A stretch of DNA of 43,703 nt, taken from assembly GCA_004557385.1 (NCBI GenBank), contig SFEA01000015.1, positions 1-43,703 of the forward strand. The letters run 5' to 3'. A program made the position numbers and the translations under genes. Of this stretch, positions 34,276-42,346 are shown piece by piece (the first letter of the stretch is position 1; each line of letters starts with the position of its first letter). The notes under the pieces are model-generated. The model was not told where the DNA came from and ran no database searches. It saw nothing but the letters and a program-made list of their open reading frames with translations. The DNA comes from Bacteroidales bacterium (GTDB lineage Bacteria; Bacteroidota; Bacteroidia; Bacteroidales; Muribaculaceae).

Positions 34276-34812
34276 TTATTTGCTCAAAGCTTTGAAGAAA
34301 TCCCACATGACAATGCCGGCTGAAATCGACACATTGAGCGAATGTTTGGTGCCCATTTGCGGAATCTCAATGCAATAGTCGCTGTAATCAACCACCTTTT
34401 GGTTAACTCCTTTCACCTCGTTGCCCAGCACTATGGCATATTTTTCACAACTGTTGATAGTAAATTGTGGAAGACTTATGCTGCCATGTGCTTGCTCGAT
34501 GCTGCAAATTTTATAACCTTTGCAGCGCAAGTCGCTCACGCACTTCATAACATCTTTTTCATAAATCCATTCCACCGACTCCTCGGCGCCGAGTGCTGTT
34601 TTGTGAATGTCGGGGTGGGGAGGCGTGGCTGTTATTCCGCAAAGGCATATTTGCGACACTACAAAAGCATCGGCTGTGCGAAACACACTGCCTATGTTGT
34701 TGAGGCTGCGAACATCGTCGAGCACTACCACTAACGGAATTTTTTCGGCTTGCTTAAATTCTTGGCATGTGATGCGATGAAGCTCAAGCATGCTCTTTTT
34801 TTTCTTATCCAT
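34276..34812 (-). CDS. TrmH/SpoU-family RNA 2'-O-methyltransferase
   Basis: 178 residues, SPOUT fold. The three family blocks are visible: LVVVLDDVRSLNNIGSVFRTAD (motif 1, with Asn and Arg), YAIVLGNEVKGVN (motif 2) and IEIPQMGTKHSLNVSISAGIVMWDF (motif 3, knot). This size and lack of an extra N-terminal domain fit the small TrmH-like group; tRNA or rRNA target unknown. It points away from the AT-rich gap at 34822-35366. Start ATG at 34812 used; ATG at 34791 is possible. Confidence 0.9.
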   Translation of the reverse strand: MDKKKKSMLELHRITCQEFKQAEKIPLVVVLDDVRSLNNIGSVFRTADAFVVSQICLCGITATPPHPDIHKTALGAEESVEWIYEKDVMKCVSDLRCKGYKICSIEQAHGSISLPQFTINSCEKYAIVLGNEVKGVNQKVVDYSDYCIEIPQMGTKHSLNVSISAGIVMWDFFKALSK

Positions 34813-34821
34813 TTACCACGC

Positions 34822-35366
34822 TTTTTAATTTATGGCAAAGTTAACATTAAATAGTTTTATTCACAAATTGTGGAAAACTCTGTTAATAGTGAAAAATAAG
34901 TTTCACAAAACTTTTAAAAACTTTATTTTCAATATTCAAAACAATTTTTATACAGCCATGTGTGCTCATTCTCCAAATAAGTTAGCACTTTGTTTTCAAT
35001 CGTGTTTAAACGGTTTTCATCAGGTTTATCAACAAGCATCAGGCTGTGAAAATATTAAATGACACAGTTTTCAACAGGTTGTTAATAAAACCACTATAAT
35101 GCTATATTTCAATAAATTACGCAACAATAATGTGTTAATAACCGTGTTTACTTACATAAACAACTTAATATGCAAGAAAATCAATGAAAATTTATTATAC
35201 AATTTCCACAGACCATAATCATCAGCATAATTAAAAGAAAAAAATAAAAAAATTAAAGAAATAATCTTATATATCTATGATGTTGAAAATGGGTGATAGA
35301 GTGGTTTATTTGTTAATGGTGTGGTGATGTGCAGGCATAAACCTCGGGTGACACATTATGCGTTGT
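34822..35366. other. AT-rich gene-free region with DnaA-box-like motifs (possible origin-like element)
   Basis: About 545 bp with very high AT and no credible gene. Three 9-mers differ by one base from the DnaA box TTATCCACA: TTATTCACA (34857-34865), TGTGGAAAA (34869-34877, reverse form) and TTATCAACA (35026-35034). More with two mismatches are scattered, including TGTTAATAA twice. Against an origin: dnaA is not here, and the genes on both sides mostly point toward this gap, the opposite of the usual layout. It could also be a DnaA titration or regulatory site, or simple AT-rich DNA. Confidence 0.35.
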
Positions 35367-35993
35367 TCACAAGCCTAACAGTTTGGCGGCATTGCTGTTC
35401 ACTTGGCATGCCAGCTGCTCGATGGTGAGCGAAGCCGCCTTGGCAACAAGTTGCGCCACCGTGGCGATGTCAAGCTGGCTGTCGTCGGTTTCAACAAACA
35501 TTCGCTCAGCCGGAGTGATTAGCAGCGACTCGGCGTTGAATCGTTGCCCGAACGAAAGAAAGAAACCTTCTTGCAGGAGTTTTTCGGCTATCGAAGGCTT
35601 GGCACGGAAGCCGTGAATAATCCACGGTTGATGCGGTTTGGCAGCGCGATGCATAGCCAACAGTTCTTGCCAGGCACGCACGCAATGAATAATAAGAGGT
35701 TTGTTTGTAGCCTCCGACAAGGCAATGTGTTTTTCAAATATTTGGTGTTGAAGGCTCAATGGTGTGGAGATGGCATGGTCGATGCCACATTCGCCTATTG
35801 CCACCACGTTGCGGGTGGTTGTTGCAAGCTGCATAGTGGCTGAAATAATGCTTTCTGACGAGTTTTCAATCCACCACGGGTGAATACCTGCCGAATAGTG
35901 TAAATGCTCGTCAAAAGCAATATTTGAGGCTTCTGCGTTGATTATAGCGTAAGGCTGGTGACTATGGTGGGTGTGGCAATCGAATATGTGCAT
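35367..35993 (-). CDS. TatD-family metal-dependent hydrolase (short form)
   Basis: 208 residues from ATG 35993, where the family's start FDCHTHH lies. The metal ligands are visible: HTH near the N-terminus, Glu in VAIGECGID, His in PLIIHCVRA, His in IIHGFRA and Asp in ETDDSQLD. That is the full TatD set, in a chain shorter than the usual ~255. TatD proteins are Mg-dependent 3'-exonucleases/DNases; this short type is common in Bacteroidota and its substrate is not established. It follows yidD by 13 bp in the rnpA-yidD-tatD run. Confidence 0.88.
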   Translation of the reverse strand: MHIFDCHTHHSHQPYAIINAEASNIAFDEHLHYSAGIHPWWIENSSESIISATMQLATTTRNVVAIGECGIDHAISTPLSLQHQIFEKHIALSEATNKPLIIHCVRAWQELLAMHRAAKPHQPWIIHGFRAKPSIAEKLLQEGFFLSFGQRFNAESLLITPAERMFVETDDSQLDIATVAQLVAKAASLTIEQLACQVNSNAAKLLGL

Positions 35994-36006
35994 AATGGAG
36001 TGTTTT

Positions 36007-36228
36007 TTAAGGTACGGGGTCGTAACCGCTGCCTCCCCACGGATTGCATCGCAAAATGCGTTTAATGGCAAGCCACGAGCCTTTCAGTGGTCCGTGCTTG
36101 GTGATTGCCTGTATTGCATATTCGCTGCATGTGGGCGTGAACCGGCAGCATGGAGGAAAGAGCGGCGAAATGCAGTGCCGATAGAATTTAATGGGCAATA
36201 TGAGCAGTGTGGAAAGAATTTTTTTCAT
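36007..36228 (-). CDS. yidD: Membrane protein insertion efficiency factor YidD
   Basis: 73 residues from ATG 36228. The family's core is complete: PIKFYRHCISPLFPPCCRFTPTCSEYA (cited in two parts: FYRHCISPLFPPCCRF and TPTCSEYAIQA) and LKRILRCNPWGGSGYDPVP-like end. YidD helps YidC insert membrane proteins. It starts 4 bp after the rnpA stop, the conserved neighbourhood in most bacteria. Confidence 0.95.
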   Translation of the reverse strand: MKKILSTLLILPIKFYRHCISPLFPPCCRFTPTCSEYAIQAITKHGPLKGSWLAIKRILRCNPWGGSGYDPVP

Positions 36229-36232
36229 CTCA

Positions 36233-36667
36233 TTAAGCGTTTGGCAGTGGAGTAGGAGGTTGTTGAATGCCTGCATCGTTGGTTTCCGACACTGCTTTGG
36301 CAAGTTTTGTGAGGGCTTGCTTCATACGTTCTTCAATCACATTATAATCGGTGATGGTGTCGCCAATGAAAACAAAGGCAATGAACACCGATTTATTGGC
36401 TTCCTTGATTTGTGGCAGCACCAGGTGGCGATTTAGGCGATAAACTTCGCGAATGCGGCGGCGCATGAGCACGCGGTCAACGGCGTGGCGAACTCGCTTC
36501 TTGGGCACCGAAATGAAGAACTGTGCCGGCGATTGCTGCTTATCGGTGATGTGATAGATTAGGCGTAGCGGATACGACTTGATGGAGTTGTTTTTTGCAG
36601 CAAACATCTGGTCGATGAGTTTGCGGCTGCAAAGTTTTTCGTATTTATATAGTCGTAGTCCTTTCAT
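36233..36667 (-). CDS. rnpA: Ribonuclease P protein component
   Basis: 144 residues. The RNR motif region reads RHAVDRVLMRRRIREVYRLN, the basic helix that binds RNase P RNA, and KLCSRKLIDQMFA sits near the N-terminus. It helps the catalytic RNA trim tRNA 5' ends. The tail (PPTPLPNA) is a little longer than usual. Upstream lies the terminator of hemD, so a separate transcript is likely; a near -7 box TACCTTTC is present just above. Confidence 0.93.
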   Translation of the reverse strand: MKGLRLYKYEKLCSRKLIDQMFAAKNNSIKSYPLRLIYHITDKQQSPAQFFISVPKKRVRHAVDRVLMRRRIREVYRLNRHLVLPQIKEANKSVFIAFVFIGDTITDYNVIEERMKQALTKLAKAVSETNDAGIQQPPTPLPNA

Positions 36668-36723
36668 TGCATTGTTTTAATATAAAGAAAAATTGTTTTA
36701 GTGTGGAAAGGTATAAAAAAATG

Positions 36724-36750
36724 GGGACATCTGTGTAATTACGACGTCCC
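36724..36750 (-). terminator. Terminator of the LOG / DUF4271 / hemD transcript
   Basis: Minus strand: 8-bp stem GGGACGTC / GATGTCCC with one G-U pair, 11-nt loop, then a T-rich run. The plus strand also has seven T beyond its foot, so it could work in both directions. Confidence 0.8.
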
Positions 36751-36778
36751 TTTTTTTATTATGATGAAAGAAAAATAA

Positions 36779-37525
36779 TTATTTTTTCTTCAATTCCTTT
36801 TTGATGATGTTTTCGAGAGCACCAGTGATTGAAGGACAATCGGCGGTGGGTTCGAAATCAAGGCGCAAACCGGCTTCTTCAATGGCCTTTTTGGTAGAGT
36901 TGCCCATACAACCGATTTTAATGTCGCCTTGTTTGAAATCGGGGAAATTCTTTATGAGCGACTTAATTCCGGCAGGGGTGAAGAAGATGAGAGTATCGAA
37001 ATCAAACGGTTCGTCCTTCGAGAAATCGTTGCTGATTGTGCGATACATAATGGCGCGAGTGACTTTGATGTCGACGTTGTCGAGCACTGCTTCCTTGAGG
37101 CTGTGAACGTCCGACACCGGCAACATGAATGTCTCTTTCTTATGCTTTTCGAGAATAGGAATGAGGTCTTCAACGCGGTTGCTTTCGGTGTGGAATATTT
37201 TGCGCTTGCGATAAACGATGTATTTCTGTAGGTAATGAGCCACAGTTTCACTCACGCAAAAATACTTCATTGTGTCGGGTATTTCGAGGCGCATTTCTTC
37301 AGCCAAACGGAAGAAATGGTCGATTGAAGTTTTTGCAGTGAAAATAATTGCAGTATGTTCAAGAATAGAAATCTTTTGTTGGCGGAACTCTTTAGAAGTT
37401 AATCCTTCAACTTTTATGAAGGGACGAAAAACAATTTCAACACCGTATTTGTTAGCGATGTCGAAATAAGGTGATTTCTCAGATGTGGGTTTGGGTTGTG
37501 AAACTAAAACTTTCTTGATACTCAC
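36779..37525 (-). CDS. hemD: Uroporphyrinogen-III synthase (HemD-like)
   Basis: 248 residues with the two-domain HemD pattern: VLVSQPKPTSEKSPYF at the start, AIIFTAKTSIDHFF, then ...LIFFTPAGIKSLIKNF and IGCMGNSTKKAIEEAGL near the C-terminus, ending with the typical NIIKK tail. It would cyclise hydroxymethylbilane to uroporphyrinogen III for haem or corrin synthesis. HemD is poorly conserved; many Bacteroidota carry this gene in this place next to DUF4271, and whether the full haem pathway exists here is not visible. It starts 10 bp after DUF4271. Confidence 0.85.
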   Translation of the reverse strand: MSIKKVLVSQPKPTSEKSPYFDIANKYGVEIVFRPFIKVEGLTSKEFRQQKISILEHTAIIFTAKTSIDHFFRLAEEMRLEIPDTMKYFCVSETVAHYLQKYIVYRKRKIFHTESNRVEDLIPILEKHKKETFMLPVSDVHSLKEAVLDNVDIKVTRAIMYRTISNDFSKDEPFDFDTLIFFTPAGIKSLIKNFPDFKQGDIKIGCMGNSTKKAIEEAGLRLDFEPTADCPSITGALENIIKKELKKK

Positions 37526-37535
37526 AATAAAAATT

Positions 37536-38396
37536 TTATAATAAAGAATACGTTAGAATAATGCCATAATAAATGGCTATTAATGGTATAATTTCACCAC
37601 TGCAAAGGTACAAAATAAAATAGAAAATAGAGGTAAAATTGTTGAAAAAAATGCGAAATCCCTTTATAATAAATATCAATCGGCATATAAAGTATATGAA
37701 AATGTAAATAGAAATATAGGTATTGGCATGTAGTGGATACACAAGCAGGAATATCACTAGCGGAATCATGAAGAGTCCGAGCAGAGCTTGCGAGGCGTTG
37801 AAGCCTTTCAGCAGCAGCGAGGTGTTGGTGCGGCTGGTGAACACATATCCCAGCACATAGTATGCCAACAGTTGCAGCAGATAGTATGCCACTACAATCG
37901 ATATGATTGAGATGATGTAGGTGAAAATGCTGGCGTTTGTGGTTATGTCGGGGTGATAGAGTGTTATTGCGCTGTTGAGCATTATGCCTTGCATTATGCA
38001 GGTGTTAGCTACGAGGGTGATGAGGGTGATTATTTCGTTTACGGTGTTGTGGTCCTCGAAGGCGTTTTCACGCTTTTTCAGCGAAAAGAGGTTTTTATTG
38101 AAGTTTGAAAAATACTTGAAACCGTTGCGCAGACTGAATGTTACCATGAACATTGACAGCAGAAACATGGTCATGGTGCCGGTGTCGTGCAGCGGGCTGG
38201 GCATGTAGTCCTGGCTGTTGTCGCCCATGGGCACCTCCAGCTTCTCGCAATGGCTTATTGGAGCTAATGTGCTGTCGGCTGAATGGTCGTTACCGAAGCC
38301 TTCGGCATAGCTGGCTTTGAACGTATGCTGCACGCTGTCGGCAGCGGCAAGGCTGTCGGCGTTGATATGTTTGATGTGCAGACTGTCGGTTTTCAC
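37536..38396 (-). CDS. DUF4271 integral membrane protein
   Basis: 286 residues. A soluble, polar N-terminus (about 1-75) is followed by roughly seven membrane segments (e.g. MTMFLLSMFMVTF, FTYIISIISIVVAYYLL, LLGLFMIPLVIFLLVY, FYFILYLCSGEIIPLIAIYY). This matches DUF4271, a family seen in Bacteroidota next to hemD and rnpA. Function unknown. Confidence 0.85.
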   Translation of the reverse strand: MKTDSLHIKHINADSLAAADSVQHTFKASYAEGFGNDHSADSTLAPISHCEKLEVPMGDNSQDYMPSPLHDTGTMTMFLLSMFMVTFSLRNGFKYFSNFNKNLFSLKKRENAFEDHNTVNEIITLITLVANTCIMQGIMLNSAITLYHPDITTNASIFTYIISIISIVVAYYLLQLLAYYVLGYVFTSRTNTSLLLKGFNASQALLGLFMIPLVIFLLVYPLHANTYISIYIFIYFICRLIFIIKGFRIFFNNFTSIFYFILYLCSGEIIPLIAIYYGIILTYSLL

Positions 38397-38413
38397 TTCT
38401 TCTACTTGATTTA

Positions 38414-39001
38414 TTAATATTTGCTTTCAACAACATGTGTGGCTTGTTCGTCGTAGCTCTCAATATAGTCAACTATCTGTTGCACATTGTGCGCTGTGAA
38501 CCACAGATGTTTGTGCGTAGGCTTCATGAATTGTTGAGCTATGCAGTGTTCGAGTTGTTGCAAAATGCTGTCGAAAAAGCCGTTGATGTTGAAAATCACT
38601 ATGGGTTTGTTGTATAGCGAGAGTTGCTTCCAAGTGATAATTTCCAGCAATTCCTCGAGGGTGCCGCAACCGCCGGGCATGGCTATTGAGCATTGGCTGC
38701 GTTGAGCCATCATTTGCTTGCGCTGGTGCATATCGGGGGTGGAGATGATATCGCTCAAGCGCGAATAGTGCCATCCGTTGTCGACCATGAATTGCGGAAT
38801 GATGCCCACTGCTTTGGCTCCGCCATCGAGAAAACCATCGCTAACAGCGCGCATCACGCCGGCGCTGCCGGCGCCGTTGATGCAGTTCCAACCTTTTGCG
38901 GCAAGGGCTTTGCCCAATTGGTAGGCTGCTTGTTTATATTCCTCGGCGATGTTGTCGCTCGAGGCTCCGTAAACGCATATATAGCGATTGTTACTCTCCA
39001 T
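38414..39001 (-). CDS. LOG-family protein (lysine decarboxylase-like, TIGR00730)
   Basis: 195 residues. The nucleotide-binding signature is intact: GAGSAGVMRAVSDG near residues 41-54, and the family motif PGGCGTLEELLEIITW near 108-124. LOG proteins release free cytokinin-type bases from their ribotides, or cleave other nucleotide 5'-monophosphates; they are not lysine decarboxylases despite old names. First gene of the LOG / DUF4271 / hemD transcript; a -7 box TAAATTTG lies at 39035-39028. Confidence 0.9.
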   Translation of the reverse strand: MESNNRYICVYGASSDNIAEEYKQAAYQLGKALAAKGWNCINGAGSAGVMRAVSDGFLDGGAKAVGIIPQFMVDNGWHYSRLSDIISTPDMHQRKQMMAQRSQCSIAMPGGCGTLEELLEIITWKQLSLYNKPIVIFNINGFFDSILQQLEHCIAQQFMKPTHKHLWFTAHNVQQIVDYIESYDEQATHVVESKY

Positions 39002-39027
39002 GGGTGTTATATGAATAAATTAGTATG

Positions 39028-39035
39028 CAAATTTA
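39028..39035 (-). promoter_or_regulatory. -7 box of the LOG / DUF4271 / hemD transcript
   Basis: TAAATTTG on the minus strand, about 27 bp before the LOG start at 39001. No clear -33 match. Confidence 0.45.
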
Positions 39036-39155
39036 CAAAATTTTTTTTGGCTTGGTTGAATAGATTGCCAGCGTTGGCGCCGCCTAAATAATTATTGCAT
39101 ATTTATTTATTGCGTTAGGATTTTTTTTTACTGTGAATGTTGATGTGCCAAAAAG

Positions 39156-39214
39156 TTAGCGGTAACATTGCACTCCTTTTTATATTGAAAAAGGTGGAGT
39201 GATGTCACCGCTAA
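39156..39214 (-). terminator. Long hairpin terminator after secG
   Basis: An imperfect ~19-21-bp stem: TTAGCGGTAACAT..CACTCC (39156-39176) with GGAGTGATGTCACCGCTAA (39196-39214). The loop adds TTTTT/AAAAA. On the minus strand a CTTTTT follows the hairpin, so it can end the sigma-54 / lptE / TPR / secG transcript; the plus strand also has T8 just beyond. Confidence 0.8.
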
Positions 39215-39246
39215 AATATTTTTTTTGCAAGTGTAAATTGTCTTTA

Positions 39247-39603
39247 TTACTTGGCTTGTTCTGCAGGAGCAGCAGGAGCTTCTTGAGTGGCAGGAAGTTG
39301 CTCACCTTCGTTTGAAGTTTGGAAAGGTGTTGCTTTGGTTTCCTGAGTTTGTGTTTGAACCACTTGTGCTTGCTTCACTTCGTTTGAAGGCAATTTAGCC
39401 GACACGATGCTGAGCAGGCAGATGAAGATGGCAAGACCCCATGTTGCTTTTTCGATGAAATCGGTGGTTTTGCGAACGCCCATCATTTGGTTGCCGCTTG
39501 CAAATCCCGAAGCAAGGCCACCGCCTTTCGACTTTTGAATAAGAACTACACCAATCAACAAAATTGATGCAATGATTATAAGAATAATAAGAAATCCGTA
39601 CAT
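39247..39603 (-). CDS. secG: Preprotein translocase subunit SecG
   Basis: 118 residues. Two membrane segments (about 1-20 and 55-72) with the conserved LIGVVLIQKSKGGGLASGF between, where SecG glycine-rich loops lie. After the second segment comes a Gln/Glu/Ala-rich tail (about 75-118), longer than in Escherichia coli and common in Bacteroidota. It is part of the SecYEG channel. It starts 1 bp after the TPR-like gene. Confidence 0.92.
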   Translation of the reverse strand: MYGFLIILIIIASILLIGVVLIQKSKGGGLASGFASGNQMMGVRKTTDFIEKATWGLAIFICLLSIVSAKLPSNEVKQAQVVQTQTQETKATPFQTSNEGEQLPATQEAPAAPAEQAK

Positions 39604-39604
39604 G

Positions 39605-40357
39605 TTATTTATTGTTTTTGATTTGTTCGTTTAATATAAGTTTCTTTAGAAAACGTATTTGGTCTGCAAAGTAAATACTTTTTTCTGGAAATTTCAAACT
39701 TATGTTGGTTATAATTTCCAAAGCCTTAGAATATTTGCGTTGTTTGATGTAAATTTTAGCCAAACTTTCGCTGAACATCGATGCATCCACTTCTTCAGCC
39801 TTGTCGATGTTGTCGTTTTTCACTTGTTCAACTTCGGCGTCGTTGTCTTGCTTGATGATGGTGGTGGGGAAGTGTCCTTCGTGCTGTTTCGACTTAGCAA
39901 TGAAGTCATTGATAAGTTGTTCGTTTTTGGTTTTTGCCTCGTTTTGCTGTGGCATGCTTTGCTGTTCTTCAGCAGCAAGAATGTCGGCATAGTCGGGCAC
40001 CGGATTGAAGATGAGGTTATTCAGCACTTCCAGTTCTTTCTCGCTTGTCGAGCCGAAGGTGTTCAGGAAAGTGTCGATGGTGTTTTCGGTGGTTGGCGTT
40101 GATGGTTTTTGTTCGTCGGGATAGAAGTTGGCAAACAAATCGGCATTTTCGCCCAGCAGGCAATACAGGCTTTTACGGTCGGGGTAGGCAATGGCTATGC
40201 GTGCCAGAGTGTCGCTGTCAACCTCGCCCCGTTGCTGAGCGAGCAATGCCGGCAAATTGAAGTAGGGATACTGCTTCATCATTTCGTCGACCCACTCTTT
40301 GCTCACGGTGGCTTCGGGGTTGCTCAAATATTGTCGTAACTGTTCGTTAAGGTTCAT
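39605..40357 (-). CDS. Conserved Bacteroidota protein with a C-terminal TPR-like repeat
   Basis: 250 residues, soluble. The N-terminal ~90 residues (VSKEWVDEMMKQYPYFNLPALL; IAYPDRKSLYCLLGENAD) are a conserved block seen next to secG in this phylum; the middle is acidic and low complexity; the end (MFSESLAKIYIKQRKYSKAL EIITNISLKFP in two parts) forms one TPR-like hairpin. No known function. It lies between lptE and secG, which suggests a link to envelope protein or lipopolysaccharide export. Confidence 0.75.
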   Translation of the reverse strand: MNLNEQLRQYLSNPEATVSKEWVDEMMKQYPYFNLPALLAQQRGEVDSDTLARIAIAYPDRKSLYCLLGENADLFANFYPDEQKPSTPTTENTIDTFLNTFGSTSEKELEVLNNLIFNPVPDYADILAAEEQQSMPQQNEAKTKNEQLINDFIAKSKQHEGHFPTTIIKQDNDAEVEQVKNDNIDKAEEVDASMFSESLAKIYIKQRKYSKALEIITNISLKFPEKSIYFADQIRFLKKLILNEQIKNNK

Positions 40358-40414
40358 TTATTTGTTATAATATTTATAATATAAATCATTAATGTTTTGC
40401 ATAAATATGATTTT

Positions 40415-40924
40415 TTACCAGTTGCCGAATGTCTGGTTAAAAATAAGGTCGGCAAGTTCTTTACAAATTTCTTCGCAAAGCTGGTCTTGCACATCGGTGA
40501 GCATCTCGTTGCTGTCGAAGTCGCGATACGACGAGAACGACTGGTCGTTTTCTTTTTCGGGGTCGATGTTGTCGATATACTTCACTCTCACGGTGATTGT
40601 AAGACGCGTTTTTGAAGCGTAAGCGTTGTCGTTTACGGCTTGAGGCGATAGCGAGTAGCCGGTGATTTCGCCCTCGAGACGCAGGTCGGTGTTGGGTGTT
40701 TCCTGCATTTTCAGTCGTGTTTGACGCGTAACCATGTTGGTCATGGTGTTTTCAAACAGTTGTTGCAGAGGCGGATACACCAGAGCTGCCCTGATTGGAA
40801 ATTCGCCTATCGAAACGGTTTTATATTTGTTGTAGTCGATTGATGAGCCGTTGAATTTAAACGATGGCACGCAGGCTTGCAGCACCACGAGCAGCGGAAT
40901 CATCAACAATAGTCGTTTTATCAT
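40415..40924 (-). CDS. lptE: LptE-family LPS-assembly lipoprotein
   Basis: 169 residues with a lipobox LQAC near residue 18. It has the family's N-terminal YKTVSIGEFPIRAALVYPPL and a long beta/alpha LptE-like fold (LRLEGEITGYSLSPQAV, then a KTRLTITVRVKYID block). LptE pairs with LptD to place LPS in the outer membrane. Between the sigma-54 activator and the TPR-like gene, the usual neighbours in Bacteroidota. Confidence 0.85.
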   Translation of the reverse strand: MIKRLLLMIPLLVVLQACVPSFKFNGSSIDYNKYKTVSIGEFPIRAALVYPPLQQLFENTMTNMVTRQTRLKMQETPNTDLRLEGEITGYSLSPQAVNDNAYASKTRLTITVRVKYIDNIDPEKENDQSFSSYRDFDSNEMLTDVQDQLCEEICKELADLIFNQTFGNW

Positions 40925-40941
40925 ATTAATAATATTTTTGT

Positions 40942-42300
40942 TTAATCGTAATTGTTGTCGTTGAGTTTATATTCCTCAATTTTTCGGTAGAGAGTACGTT
41001 CCGATATTTTCAGTTGTTCGGCAGTGATTTTTCGTTTGCCGTTGTTGCGTAAAAGAGCCATTTCGATGGCTTCTTTTTCGATTTCCTCGAGCGATTTGAA
41101 TTCCTCGTCGCTTGATTCCACTTCCACCAAGTTGTATTTTGGTTCTTCGTCAGCCATTTGGCTAATGTGTTTGCCAAAGTTGTTCCTTGGGGATATTATT
41201 GAGCGTTTTGCTTTTGAAAAATTTACTTCTTCTTTAGGTTCGCTCACTTCTAATAAGTTGGCAACGGCAGTATGCAAAGGTTTGCTTTCCAATATATTCG
41301 TATTAGCGGCTTCAATTATGTTATTGTCGTGCTGGGCAATGATATTGGTTGATTCGGCGTGTTGTGGCGATTCGAAGTCTTTAATTTTTTTCTTCAGTTC
41401 GTTCACCTCGTTGAACAGTTTCTTAATCATGTCCACAAGCATGCTGTTTAGGCTGCTGTTTTCGGTGTTGTTAGCCGCAACGAGGCTTGTAGATAGCACA
41501 GTGTCGTTGGGTATGTAGTTTTTTATTATTTCTTCGGTGATTTCTTTTCCGTCCTCATACACGCAAATGCGTTCGATGAGGCTCTTTAGTTGCCGCACGT
41601 TTCCGGGCCAGCTGTACATCGAAAGCATCTTCAATGCCTGCTCGCTGAACTTCACCGGGCGGGTGTGATTGGTTTCGGCAAAGTCGTGGGCAAACACGCG
41701 TACAATCATGGTGATGTCGTCGGAGCGTTCGCGCAAGGCAGGTATGTCGATTTGTATTGTTGACAAGCGATAATATAGGTCTTCGCGGAAGCGTCCCTCC
41801 TTAACTGCTTTCATGAGGTCTTTGTTGGTTGCAGCCACCACGCGCACGTTGGTTTTCTGCACCACGTCGCTGCCCACCTTTATGTATTCGCCGTTTTGCA
41901 GCACACGCAGCAGGCGTGCCTGTGTGGCAAGTGGCATTTCAGCCACTTCGTCGAGGAATATTGTGCCGCCGTTGGTTTCTTCGAAATAGCCTTTGCGGTC
42001 CTTGTCGGCGCCGGTGAAAGCGCCTTTCACATGGCCAAACAATTCGCTCTCGATGGTGCCTTCGGGTATTGCGCCGCAGTTAACCACTGTGTAGCGATTG
42101 TTGCGGCGTTTGCTGTAGCGGTGTATGATTTGCGGAAAGAATTCCTTACCCGAACCGCTTTCGCCTATAATGAGCACCGAGAGGTCGAAAGGAGCCACTT
42201 TCAAGGCTCTTTCGATGGCGCTGTTCAGTGCCGACGAATTGCCAACAATCGAAAATTGTTGCTTAACCGCCATTATCGTCTTATCGTCGCTTTGAGCCAT
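40942..42300 (-). CDS. Sigma-54-dependent transcriptional activator (no receiver domain)
   Basis: 452 residues. The AAA+ domain begins almost at the N-terminus: Walker A GESGSGKE near residue 43, the sigma-54-contact loop GAFTGA near 93, Walker B in GGTIFLDEVAEM, and the arginine-finger region FREDLYYRL. A linker of ~140 residues with a predicted coiled part (NSMLVDMIKKLFNEVNELKK) leads to a Fis-type HTH (NNGKRKITAEQLKISERTLY). There is no receiver, PAS or GAF domain, so activity must be controlled by the linker, by partners or by expression. It is upstream of lptE, so it may tune envelope genes, but no target site is shown here. Confidence 0.93.
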   Translation of the reverse strand: MAQSDDKTIMAVKQQFSIVGNSSALNSAIERALKVAPFDLSVLIIGESGSGKEFFPQIIHRYSKRRNNRYTVVNCGAIPEGTIESELFGHVKGAFTGADKDRKGYFEETNGGTIFLDEVAEMPLATQARLLRVLQNGEYIKVGSDVVQKTNVRVVAATNKDLMKAVKEGRFREDLYYRLSTIQIDIPALRERSDDITMIVRVFAHDFAETNHTRPVKFSEQALKMLSMYSWPGNVRQLKSLIERICVYEDGKEITEEIIKNYIPNDTVLSTSLVAANNTENSSLNSMLVDMIKKLFNEVNELKKKIKDFESPQHAESTNIIAQHDNNIIEAANTNILESKPLHTAVANLLEVSEPKEEVNFSKAKRSIISPRNNFGKHISQMADEEPKYNLVEVESSDEEFKSLEEIEKEAIEMALLRNNGKRKITAEQLKISERTLYRKIEEYKLNDNNYD

Positions 42301-42346
42301 ATCGTGTATAGTGAAGAGTTACAGATTAATTGAATATTTTTTTGTT

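Noticed and set aside
34832..35062. Open frame of 76 codons in the AT-rich gap (MAKLTLNSFIHKLWKT...)
   Set aside because: Composition is that of translated AT-rich non-coding DNA, there is no promoter box or homology signal, and it covers the DnaA-box-like motifs.
36007..36303. Longer YidD start at 36303
   Set aside because: The extra 25 residues overlap the rnpA 3' end and do not resemble the family; the family N-terminus fits ATG 36228.
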